Shown here: positions 1-5,975 of the stretch, piece after piece
Numbering within the stretch: position 1 is the stretch's first letter
How the letters are laid out: each line of letters begins with the position of its first letter
Assembly: GCA_944384865.1 (NCBI GenBank)
Contig: CALWVC010000063.1
Location: 1-8,269, forward strand
DNA length: 8,269 nt
Source: an uncultured Clostridia bacterium
GTDB taxonomy: Bacteria > Bacillota > Clostridia > Oscillospirales > Acutalibacteraceae
Reading direction: 5' to 3'
Position numbers and translations under genes: made by a program
The notes under the pieces: model-generated
The model's input: the letters and a program-made list of their open reading frames with translations, nothing else
Told to the model about the DNA's origin: nothing
The model's database searches: none

Positions 1-78
1 CTGGATATGTGCATCAATCCCCTTGAGAACGTGAATATCCTTGCCGAAATCCTTATATAAATTCTTAACGACGATCAC
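1..78 (-). CDS. Amino-acid ABC transporter ATP-binding protein, N-terminal fragment (cut by left edge)
   Basis: This would be the ATPase that drives the importer encoded just upstream, at the cytoplasmic face of the membrane. Only 26 codons are visible. The translation begins MIVVKNLYKDFGKDIHVLKG, the usual opening of GlnQ/HisP-type ATPases (beta strand, aromatic A-loop region, then VLKGI). The Walker motifs lie outside the window. The start is GTG at 78-76, preceded by AGGAGG at 94-89 with a 10-base spacer. It overlaps the end of the permease gene by 14 bases, so translation is probably coupled. The order binding protein, permease, ATPase is typical of this family. The family call is fairly secure despite the short fragment; the substrate is unknown. 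Confidence 0.82.
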   Translation of the reverse strand, partial: MIVVKNLYKDFGKDIHVLKGIDAHIQ

Positions 79-763
79 TTTTGCGAAGCCTCCTTTCCAG
101 ACGGTTGATAAAGAAGGTCGCGATCAATACCAACACCAGATAAACCGCCGCCAATACCAGATATGGTACAAACGCTTCATATGTATCTGCAACGATGGCC
201 CGGGCGGCCCGCGTCAGATCAAACACCGTAATAAAGCCAGCCACCGATGTTTCTTTAATCAATACGATAAATTCATTACCCAAAGCCGGCAAAATATTTT
301 TGATTGCCTGCGGAAAAATAATATCCTTCATCGTCGTAGCATAGCTTAAACCCAGCGACCGACCGGCTTCCATCTGACCAATATCCACCGCCAAAATACC
401 GCTTCGGATAATCTCCGCAACATAGGCGCCGGAATTCAACCCAAATACAATAATGGCAACAACCAGCGCATTATCAAAGCGCATGGACGCGGCAATCCCA
501 AAATAGGCCAGCATCAGCTGTACCATAACCGGCGTACCGCGTATCACCGTAATATACATATCGGCAATCAGCCGAAACACTCTGGCAACCACGTCCCGGC
601 TCTGCACAACCTTTGCCAGCGCCGCCAACGAGCCTGCGACAATACCGATCAACAAAGCCACAAGGGCTATAAGTATGGTGTTGCCAAGACCGTCAATCAT
701 CAACTTATAGCCCTCGTTGGATATGAATGCGTTATAAAACTTTTCAAAAAAATTATCAAACAT
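65..763 (-). CDS. Polar amino-acid ABC importer, inner-membrane permease (HisM/GlnP family)
   Basis: This is a 232-residue integral membrane subunit that forms the translocation path of a polar amino-acid importer, probably as a homodimer since only one permease is present. Hydrophobic segments lie near residues 27-50, 80-108, 155-182 and 197-219. The conserved EAA loop that contacts the ATPase is visible at about 131-155 (MEAGRSLGLSYATTMKDIIF), followed by PQAIKNILPALGNEF. The RGTP motif at 75-78 is also typical. Length matches the family. The start is ATG at 763, with a modest AAGG ribosome site about 10 bases upstream. The gene starts 26 bases after the binding-protein stop and overlaps the ATPase gene by 14 bases, so the three form one operon. 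The amino acid carried cannot be read from this sequence. Confidence 0.93.
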   Translation of the reverse strand: MFDNFFEKFYNAFISNEGYKLMIDGLGNTILIALVALLIGIVAGSLAALAKVVQSRDVVARVFRLIADMYITVIRGTPVMVQLMLAYFGIAASMRFDNALVVAIIVFGLNSGAYVAEIIRSGILAVDIGQMEAGRSLGLSYATTMKDIIFPQAIKNILPALGNEFIVLIKETSVAGFITVFDLTRAARAIVADTYEAFVPYLVLAAVYLVLVLIATFFINRLERRLRKSDRR

Positions 764-789
764 TTATTATAAACCTTAATAACCCTGAA

Positions 790-1581
790 TCAGAGTTCCC
801 ATTGTTCTTTCAGTTGATCCAGCTCACCGGACTCCTCCAGCTCAGCCAGTGCATCGTCAATTTTTTGTTTCATTTCGGTATCGCCTTTCGGAACCGCTAT
901 TGCATAAGATTCTACCGTCAGCGGGACGTCAATCACCCGGATATCCGATTTATTATTATCTGTCGAGGCAGCGTTTTTCGCAACTTGATCGTCCATAATA
1001 ATAACATCAATACTGCCGCTTTTCAGATCATTAATGGCCAGACTGATATTTTCATAGGTTTTCACCGTAGCGTCTTCGATTTTCTCAAAGCCCCATTCTT
1101 CATCGCCATTGGCATACGCCGCGCCGGTAAAACCGGTGCAAACACCGATATTTTTCCCTTTAAGCTGTTCATCAAGCTGCTCTTTTGTCGTCCCGGTAAA
1201 TACGTTGTCGTCCGTCCTGACGATCAAAACCTGCGCCACGCCTTCATGATAAGGATTAGAAAAATCTACAGACTGGCTTCTTTTGGCGTTAATGGTCAAG
1301 CCGGAAATCGCCACCTGACAAGTGTTCGAGGTTACCGCTGCGATCACACCCTCAAACTCCATATTTTTAAACGCAACTTTCATCCCCAGTTTATCAGCAA
1401 TCGCGTTGATCAAATCTGCGTCAAAACCAACCACATTCCCGTTAGAATCCAAAAATTCATATGGCTCAAATTCTGCATTCGTGGCTACCGTCAAAACATT
1501 CGCTTCAGCATTTTCCCCACAGGATGTGAAAACCAGCGCCGTCATTGCCGCTACCAGCAATAAGCAAAGGATTTTTTTCAT
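790..1581 (-). CDS. Amino-acid ABC importer substrate-binding lipoprotein (SBP_bac_3 family)
   Basis: This 263-residue protein captures an amino acid outside the cell and delivers it to the permease. A lipoprotein signal peptide (MKKILCLLLVAAMTALVFTS) ends at C21, the probable lipidated cysteine; the lipobox FTSC is imperfect. The mature part has the family's features: ATNAEFEPYEF at 34-43, GFDADLINAIADKLG at 52-66, a ligand-carboxylate arginine at R101 (INAKRSQSVDFS) and an acidic IMDD at 195-198, where the ligand amino group is usually held. The start is ATG at 1581, because GGAGGGG at 1594-1588 sits 6 bases upstream. A TTG at 1596 in the same frame would lie on that site and is rejected. 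It is the first gene of the importer operon, directly behind the promoter and dyad at 1627-1672. The ligand is unknown. Confidence 0.94.
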   Translation of the reverse strand: MKKILCLLLVAAMTALVFTSCGENAEANVLTVATNAEFEPYEFLDSNGNVVGFDADLINAIADKLGMKVAFKNMEFEGVIAAVTSNTCQVAISGLTINAKRSQSVDFSNPYHEGVAQVLIVRTDDNVFTGTTKEQLDEQLKGKNIGVCTGFTGAAYANGDEEWGFEKIEDATVKTYENISLAINDLKSGSIDVIIMDDQVAKNAASTDNNKSDIRVIDVPLTVESYAIAVPKGDTEMKQKIDDALAELEESGELDQLKEQWEL

Positions 1582-1626
1582 ACCCGACCCCTCCAAAGAT
1601 TGATATTATTTTATATATTATTTATC

Positions 1627-1655
1627 ATTATAGTACAACAGACCGAAAAAATCAA
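1627..1655 (-). promoter_or_regulatory. Sigma-A-type promoter of the amino-acid importer operon
   Basis: On the minus strand there is TTGATT (1655-1650), 17 bases, then TATAAT (1632-1627). This is a perfect -10 and a 4/6 -35 at ideal spacing. Transcription would start near 1620, leaving a leader of about 40 bases before the ATG at 1581. The -35 and most of the spacer lie inside the perfect dyad at 1637-1672, so the promoter is likely controlled by whatever binds that dyad. Confidence 0.72.
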
Positions 1656-1672
1656 TATTTTTTCGGTCTGTT
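1637..1672. promoter_or_regulatory. Perfect 16-bp inverted repeat over the importer promoter; candidate operator
   Basis: The arm aacagaccgaaaaaat (1637-1652) is exactly mirrored at 1657-1672, around a 4-base centre. It covers the -35 and spacer of the importer promoter, which is the classic place for a repressor site. As RNA read from ilvE it would also fold into a long hairpin. However, its A/T pairs are at the loop end and no U-tract follows, so it is not a standard intrinsic terminator. An operator is the favoured reading; an ilvE transcript end is the alternative. Confidence 0.6.
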
Positions 1673-1698
1673 ATGCAATTTATTAAATTCGGTGTCAA
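1670..1698 (-). promoter_or_regulatory. Possible second, upstream promoter for the importer operon
   Basis: On the minus strand, a perfect TTGACA (1698-1693) is followed after 17 bases by CATAAC (1675-1670), a 4/6 -10. Transcription from here would start near the edge of the dyad and place the whole hairpin in the leader. An identical TTGACAC copy lies exactly 10 bases further upstream. It is weaker than the TATAAT promoter because of the -10. Confidence 0.35.
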
Positions 1699-1736
1699 TC
1701 CGTGTCAACCCCTGACGAAACAACGACCGGCGCTGA

Positions 1737-2807
1737 TCATTCCGAAATAGAAGTTGTCCAGCCCATGGTATCCGGTCTGGTTCCAAACTGGATCCCGGTC
1801 AGCTCATCATACAGACGCTGCGAGATCGGTCCGATTTTACCGCCGTTAATATGCATCATGTTCTCGCCCCATTTCAGCGAGCCAATGGGTGAAATGACCG
1901 CAGCTGTTCCGGTGCCGAAGGCTTCGTCCAGTTTGCCGTTTTGCGCCGCTTCATAAACCTCCTGAATGGACAGCTTGCGCTCGGTGACCCGCATTCCCCA
2001 GGAACGCATCAGTTCAATAGACGACATCCGGGTGATGCCCGGCAAAGTCGAACCATCCAGCGACGGTGTAACCACTTCGCCGTCAATTACGAAAAACACA
2101 TTCATGGTGCCGACTTCTTCAATATATTTGCGCTCTACGCCGTCCAGCCACAATACCTGCGTATAATTCTGTTTTTCCGCTTCCTCCTGCGCCTTTAAAG
2201 ACGCCGCATAATTTCCGGCGGTCTTCACAAAGCCCATGCCGCCTCTTACGGCGCGCACATATTGATTTTCCACATAAATATCCACCGGATCCAGCCCCTG
2301 CGGATAATATGCCCCTACCGGCGACAGGATGATGATAAACAACAGATGCTTAGCCGGATGCACGCCCACATGCGGATCGATTGCAATAATAAACGGGCGG
2401 ATATACAGCGACGTTCCCGCCTGATGCGGTACCCAGTCTTTATCGATGCCCACCAGTTCCTTGACCGCACGAACGGCAAACGCCTCGTCGATCAGCGGAA
2501 TACACAGCCGGTCATTGGAAGAATTCAGCCGCGTCATATTTTTATCAGGTCTGAACAGACGGATATCCCCCGACGCGGTACGATAGGCCTTCATCCCCTC
2601 AAAAACCTCCTGCCCGTAATGCAGGCACATGGCCGACGGCTCCAGCGCGATCGGGCCATAAGGGATAATTTTCGGATCATGCCACCCCTGCCCCTCGTCA
2701 TAGGGCATCACAAACATATGATCGGTAAAAATAGAACCGAACCCAAGTTTGCTCTCATCTGCGGGTTTCTGTTTTAATGTCTTTGCCAGTTCAACTTTGA
2801 TTTCCAT
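1737..2807 (-). CDS. ilvE: Branched-chain amino-acid aminotransferase (class II)
   Basis: This PLP enzyme transfers the amino group between glutamate and the 2-oxo acids of leucine, isoleucine and valine, the last step of their synthesis and first step of their breakdown, in the cytoplasm. The 356-residue product has the class II hallmarks: LGFGSIFTDHMFVM at 21-34, LHYGQEVFEGMKAYR at 62-76, the PLP lysine at K195 in GFVKTAGNYAAS, and VLWLDGVERKYIEEVGTMN after about residue 215. Length matches the family. The start is ATG at 2807, with AAGG at 2820-2817 nine bases upstream. An in-frame ATG at 2816 would touch that ribosome site and is not used here. The gene has its own promoter and is followed by the dyad and importer operon on the same strand. 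Its aminotransferase class is clear; substrate preference within branched-chain acids is not. Confidence 0.95.
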   Translation of the reverse strand: MEIKVELAKTLKQKPADESKLGFGSIFTDHMFVMPYDEGQGWHDPKIIPYGPIALEPSAMCLHYGQEVFEGMKAYRTASGDIRLFRPDKNMTRLNSSNDRLCIPLIDEAFAVRAVKELVGIDKDWVPHQAGTSLYIRPFIIAIDPHVGVHPAKHLLFIIILSPVGAYYPQGLDPVDIYVENQYVRAVRGGMGFVKTAGNYAASLKAQEEAEKQNYTQVLWLDGVERKYIEEVGTMNVFFVIDGEVVTPSLDGSTLPGITRMSSIELMRSWGMRVTERKLSIQEVYEAAQNGKLDEAFGTGTAAVISPIGSLKWGENMMHINGGKIGPISQRLYDELTGIQFGTRPDTMGWTTSISE

Positions 2808-2849
2808 ATCTATCATCCTTTTTAACGCCGGAACAGCAGTAAAATCATC

Positions 2850-2884
2850 GTTGGTTATACAAGCGACAGAATCATATAATCAAC
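2850..2884 (-). other. Stem-loop at the 5' end of the ilvE transcript
   Basis: In the minus-strand RNA, GUUGAUUAUA (2884-2875) can pair with UAUAACCAAC (2859-2850): 9 of 10 pairs with one A·C mismatch and a 15-base loop. It starts only a few bases after the predicted transcription start near 2887. Such 5' stems often stabilise mRNA. The leader is only about 80 bases, too short for a T-box or a typical leader-peptide attenuator, and no terminator follows. Confidence 0.4.
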
Positions 2885-2893
2885 AATGTAATT

Positions 2894-2921
2894 ATTATAG
2901 CACAAAAAAAGCGCTTTGCAA
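2894..2921 (-). promoter_or_regulatory. ilvE: Promoter of ilvE
   Basis: On the minus strand, TTGCAA (2921-2916), 16 bases, then TATAAT (2899-2894), a perfect -10 with a 4/6 -35. It lies in the gap behind the stop of the DUF6873-like gene, so ilvE can be expressed separately from the exporter operon. The spacer holds AAAGCGC followed by a run of seven T, which might give weak termination of the upstream transcript. Confidence 0.6.
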
Positions 2922-2930
2922 CTAGCATTT

Positions 2931-3620
2931 TCAACAAAAAAACAGCAGTCCGCCCACATCCGTCAGTGGACCGGGCAGACAATACAGCGTGATCCGCCGC
3001 CGTTGTAAAACCGTATGTATCTGCTTATAATCCGGATGCTGCCGCAAATCGCCGCTGACAATCAGCGTATGCGGATCCGGCATACCGCCGCATCCCCCGA
3101 TAAACCCGGTATCGTATCCCGGCAGACTGATCCCGCCCGGGCGAATCTGCAGCGGCTCTATGCCAATCCGCCGCAACGCGGCGGCAATGCCGGGATCCGC
3201 TGTAATCACCATATCCGCCCCCACCGGCAGCACCGCACAACGGGCATACCCCTGTCTGACCGGAACGATCTGATAACCCTGTTGCTGCACATATTCCTGT
3301 ACTTCCGACGCAACGGCCCCGGGGTGCAGCAATGCATAATGTCCAACCACGGCGCACGCCAGTAAACAGTCGCCCGGATATATCCCGCGCAATTTCTGGC
3401 GGAGCATCCGCACCCGGTAGCCCCGTCGCCGGATCGCATCGGCCAGCTCCGGCTGTTCCGCCGCAACGAATACGGTATTGCCGATCCGGCACAACTGGAT
3501 ATCTGCATGATCCGACACCGGCGTATCTACAGACCGGTTAGGCGGCACCCGCAAAACCTCAAAGCCCAACCGCTCCAGAGCCGGAATCTGCGGGTAGCTG
3601 CCGCTTATCGCACAAAGCAC
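2931..3620 (-). CDS. DUF6873-like GME-fold (pentein) protein, function unknown
   Basis: This 229-residue protein matches my memory of a clostridial family named DUF6873 GME-fold. Recognisable stretches are SDHADIQLC at 36-44, RQGYARCAVLPVGADMVITA at 122-141, IRPGGISLPGYDTGFIGG at 159-176 and PGPLTDVGG at 216-224. The GME (pentein) fold is shared with arginine deiminases and amidinotransferases, but the substrate of this family is not known to me. There is no signal peptide, so it is probably cytoplasmic. The start is GTG at 3620, because AGGAGG at 3633-3628 stands exactly 7 bases upstream. A longer TTG start at 3659, overlapping the permease gene, has no such site. The gene begins 29 bases after the permease stop, so it is probably the third gene of that operon. 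Unusually, the very last residue is cysteine (C229), preceded by a T7 run in the DNA. Confidence 0.72.
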   Translation of the reverse strand: MLCAISGSYPQIPALERLGFEVLRVPPNRSVDTPVSDHADIQLCRIGNTVFVAAEQPELADAIRRRGYRVRMLRQKLRGIYPGDCLLACAVVGHYALLHPGAVASEVQEYVQQQGYQIVPVRQGYARCAVLPVGADMVITADPGIAAALRRIGIEPLQIRPGGISLPGYDTGFIGGCGGMPDPHTLIVSGDLRQHPDYKQIHTVLQRRRITLYCLPGPLTDVGGLLFFC

Positions 3621-3649
3621 ACGTGTTCCTCCTGTATGACTGTATGTCT

Positions 3650-4825
3650 CTATTCGCAATTCAGCGCATCCACCGGTTTGAGCCGGGCCGCCTTACAAGC
3701 GGGATACAGTCCAAACACCACACCGGATATAACGGCCGCCAATATTGCAATGACAACCGCACGCGGCTCTATCATCATCTGAACACCCATAGAAGAAGCT
3801 GCCAGAAATCCGACGCCCAGGCCTGCGGCCGCTCCTATTATACTGCCAATGGTACAAATGGTCAACGCCTCTGCCAGAAACTCGCAAAAAATCGAAAAAA
3901 ATCCGGCGCCGATCGCCTTTTTCACGCCGATCTCCTGCGTTCGTTCTCCTACCGACACCAGCATCACCGTCATAATCGAAAGCCCGGATACCAATAGTGA
4001 AATCGCACCGATTGCCGACAGCACCACCGTCACGATCTGTAACAGATTACTCAGTTTATCCCGTTGTTTTGCAAGATTTTCGGTCTTGATCTCATTACTG
4101 CCCCTGCTTTGCTGCAGCGCTGCGGAAATATTGGCCGATACCTGCGCTACATCGGCTCCCTGCTCGGTTTTTACGGCGATCTGGCCGATGGCGCTGCTGC
4201 CGACAGCCTGCTGCATAGTCGTATACGGCAGATAGGCGAACAGCGGCACCATATCTCCCGCCAGGCTTTGCAAAATGCCGCTGCCTGCACGGGTAATTCC
4301 CACAATCGTATACTGTTCACAAAGGGTCCCCAGTGGCAGCGTTACGGTCTTTCCTACTACGTTTTCCCTGCCGAAAAGCTGTTCGGCCAGTTTCTCATCC
4401 AACAGACACACCGCGGCCTTTCCTCGGATATCCGCGGCCGTAAACATCCTGCCGTGCAAAATTTCCACCGACAGCACCTGTTTTGCCCCCGCATCAATTC
4501 CCCACAACATCATCTGCTGCTGACCGTCAACGGTCTGTATCTCGCCGTTGTGGGTCAATACCGGCATCGCCTGCTCCACCTGCCGCACATTGCGCACCAT
4601 CTGCAGATCCGTATCGTCCAGCGCCGGCGCGTTTGTCTGTGCGCTGACAGAAATCCCGTTGAGTCCCAGGCTGTCCAGCTCGCTGTTGACTGCTTTCGTG
4701 CCCAACGCCCCTACCGTCGAGATCAACACCACCGACGCCACGCCGATCGCGATTCCCAACATCGTCAGCAGCGTGCGCAAACCCTTGCGCTGCAAATTTT
4801 TCCATGCAAGCCCGATCAATTTCAT
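3650..4825 (-). CDS. MacB/FtsX-type ABC exporter permease without its own ATPase
   Basis: This is a 391-residue membrane protein of the MacB-like class, whose members move substrates by mechanical coupling across the membrane. The order is one membrane helix at about 18-40, a large extracytoplasmic MacB_PCD domain at about 41-260, then an FtsX domain with helices near 262-291, 318-343 and 356-376. The signature ERTQEIGVKKAIGA lies at 294-307, and the end, YPACKAARLKPVDAL, is typical. It contains no nucleotide-binding domain. The start is ATG at 4825, with GGAGCGCA just upstream; it overlaps the adaptor stop by 4 bases (ATGA), a sign of coupled translation. An upstream extension in the same frame to 5032 is a shadow of the adaptor gene. 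The partner ATPase is not in this window, so the permease must borrow one from elsewhere. Substrate unknown. Confidence 0.9.
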   Translation of the reverse strand: MKLIGLAWKNLQRKGLRTLLTMLGIAIGVASVVLISTVGALGTKAVNSELDSLGLNGISVSAQTNAPALDDTDLQMVRNVRQVEQAMPVLTHNGEIQTVDGQQQMMLWGIDAGAKQVLSVEILHGRMFTAADIRGKAAVCLLDEKLAEQLFGRENVVGKTVTLPLGTLCEQYTIVGITRAGSGILQSLAGDMVPLFAYLPYTTMQQAVGSSAIGQIAVKTEQGADVAQVSANISAALQQSRGSNEIKTENLAKQRDKLSNLLQIVTVVLSAIGAISLLVSGLSIMTVMLVSVGERTQEIGVKKAIGAGFFSIFCEFLAEALTICTIGSIIGAAAGLGVGFLAASSMGVQMMIEPRAVVIAILAAVISGVVFGLYPACKAARLKPVDALNCE

Positions 4826-5679
4826 TGCGCTCCTTTTACAATTACTGCAACCTGCTGCGCCTGTCCAAGCGTTCCGGAAGCATCCAAGATTAACTCGTCT
4901 CCCGCCTGCAGCCCTTCCTTTATAATCAACCCATCCGCGGTCAGAAGATCCGTCGTCACCTGGCGGCGCACAGCCTTTCCGTTTTCCAGCACATATACAA
5001 ATTCGATAGTATCCGCATCCTGCTGCACACAATCTGACGGTACAATGATCGCATCCGGTATGGTTGCCGTTGTAATGCTTGCCTTTACTGTAAAGCCGGG
5101 TTTCAGTCGCGCATCTGGTTCATCGATTTGCACAACCGCTTCCACCGTCGTCTGCGCAGTACTGTTTCCGACCTTTGCCACCGCGCTGATGCTTTGGATC
5201 TTACCCGTATAAACGAGGTCTTTAAATCCGCTTCCGGTCAATTCCACCGTCTGCCCGATCTGTATATCTGCGATTACATCTTCTGCGATTTTGATCCGAG
5301 CCGCTAACGACGCGGTATCCACCATCGACAATATTGTTTCCCCTGCGGCCACCGACCCGCCGGATCGGGCGATCGTCTCCACCGTTCCGGCCTGTTCCGC
5401 AGTAAGAAAGCTGCCGTCTGCCATCTCTATCAGACGGTCTCCCGGCTGCACACTGCTCCCAACTTCCACGAACACCGAGCGGATCACCCCTGCCTGCGCA
5501 GCCGTCACCACCACTGCGTTTGTCTGCTCGATCAGGCCGGAGGCAGAAACCTGCACATCAAAATTTCGCGGCTCAACCGTATATGTTTCTACAACCGGCA
5601 CCGAAGCCGTGATCGCCCGGGGAATTAAAATCGAAACTGTAAGTATACAAAACGCCGTCAGAAAACACCATTTTTTCAA
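4822..5679 (-). CDS. HlyD/MacA-type membrane-fusion (adaptor) protein
   Basis: This 285-residue adaptor would work with the MacB-like permease on the outside of the membrane. An N-terminal membrane anchor spans about residues 5-24 (two lysines, then a hydrophobic run). Two biotinyl/lipoyl-like half motifs follow directly on each other at about 56-87 (AGVIRSVFVEVGSSVQPGD) and 93-122 (AGTVETIARSGGSVAAGE), with no coiled-coil hairpin between them. A beta-barrel segment (about 126-203) and a membrane-proximal domain (about 207-285, with AIIVPSDCV and GLQAGDELI) complete it. A missing hairpin is common in Gram-positive versions, which need not reach an outer-membrane channel. The start is TTG at 5679, with AAAGGG about 9 bases upstream. 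It is the first gene of the adaptor, permease, DUF6873-like group. Substrate unknown. Confidence 0.87.
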   Translation of the reverse strand: MKKWCFLTAFCILTVSILIPRAITASVPVVETYTVEPRNFDVQVSASGLIEQTNAVVVTAAQAGVIRSVFVEVGSSVQPGDRLIEMADGSFLTAEQAGTVETIARSGGSVAAGETILSMVDTASLAARIKIAEDVIADIQIGQTVELTGSGFKDLVYTGKIQSISAVAKVGNSTAQTTVEAVVQIDEPDARLKPGFTVKASITTATIPDAIIVPSDCVQQDADTIEFVYVLENGKAVRRQVTTDLLTADGLIIKEGLQAGDELILDASGTLGQAQQVAVIVKGAQ

Positions 5680-5747
5680 TGCAATCCGCCCTTTCTATAT
5701 GCATTTGTTAGTTTAACAGATCTACAGCGGAATATTCGATCTATTTT

Positions 5748-5777
5748 TTGTATAAAGGCGAATATAGCGGTTACAAT
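5748..5777. promoter_or_regulatory. Overlapping divergent promoter-like elements
   Basis: The gap 5680-5813 separates the leftward adaptor gene from the rightward small gene. On the minus strand, TTGTAA (5776-5771), 16 bases, TATACA (5754-5749) could serve the adaptor. On the plus strand, TTGTAT (5748-5753), 18 bases, TACAAT (5772-5777) could serve the small gene. The hexamers share bases, so use of one would block the other. An inverted repeat ATATTCG (5732-5738) / CGAATAT (5759-5765) overlaps them. Matches are moderate; this is a weak call. Confidence 0.33.
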
Positions 5778-5813
5778 GAAAGTATCTATTTTTCTGAAAG
5801 ATGGAGGCGCGCA

Positions 5814-5975
5814 ATGATTCCCTGTTCCCTGGATTGCACCCATCAAAAAGAGGGCCTGTGCGAATTGAAAGTGGCGACGGGCGCCTGCTGCGCCGACGGC
5901 AGATGCCCGCATTATTTAAAAAAGCGGGAAAAATCTGTCGTCTCACACAAAGAATCGCGGCATCCGCCGGCCTGA
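5814..5975 (+). CDS. Small cysteine-rich protein, function unknown
   Basis: This 53-residue protein has six cysteines in the first 31 positions: C4, C8, C16, C25, C26 and C31, the last followed by PHY. The layout CxxxC, then GLC with EL, and a late CPxY resembles a group of very small clostridial proteins that are often labelled, without good reason, as hydroxymyristoyl-ACP dehydratase. The cysteines could bind a metal, but that is inference. The tail is basic and lacks hydrophobic segments, so it is probably cytoplasmic. The start is ATG at 5814, with GGAGG at 5803-5807 six bases upstream, the best translation signal in this gap. A longer reading frame from a TTG at 5748 has no ribosome site. 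The last codons and the TGA stop lie inside the terminator hairpin shared with convergent radA. Confidence 0.66.
   Translation: MIPCSLDCTHQKEGLCELKVATGACCADGRCPHYLKKREKSVVSHKESRHPPA

Noticed and set aside
727..1563. Long plus-strand open frame opposite the binding-protein gene
   Set aside because: It is antisense to a clear SBP gene, lacks a ribosome site, and its translation resembles no family.
1637..1672. Classical Rho-independent terminator for ilvE
   Set aside because: The stem has its G/C pairs at the base and A/T pairs at the loop, and is followed by GTACTATAATG rather than a T-run, so an operator fits better.
2817..2893. T-box or leader-peptide attenuator before ilvE
   Set aside because: The leader is about 80 bases, with no run of Leu/Ile/Val codons, no T-box sequence and no terminator hairpin.
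2903..2930. Intrinsic terminator for the DUF6873-like gene (AAAGCGC plus T7)
   Set aside because: The best fold is only a few pairs with an internal loop; the stretch is better explained as part of the ilvE promoter, though weak termination cannot be excluded.
3621..3659. Earlier TTG start for the DUF6873-like gene
   Set aside because: There is no ribosome site before 3659, while AGGAGG sits 7 bases before the GTG at 3620.
4826..5032. N-terminal extension of the permease frame
   Set aside because: It lies wholly within the adaptor gene; the ATG at 4825 has a ribosome site, an ATGA overlap, and starts the protein where the family starts.
4064..5212. 382-codon plus-strand frame across the adaptor and permease genes
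   Set aside because: It spans two well-supported minus-strand genes and encodes low-complexity Arg/His/Gln-rich sequence typical of a shadow.
5706..5718. Short palindrome TGTTAGTTTAACA in the adaptor leader
   Set aside because: Five-base arms in A/T-rich DNA are expected by chance; there is no supporting context.
5676..5946. Two minus-strand frames across the small-gene region
   Set aside because: They overlap the better-supported plus-strand cysteine-rich gene and the promoter gap, have no recognisable features, and would displace the adaptor's leader.
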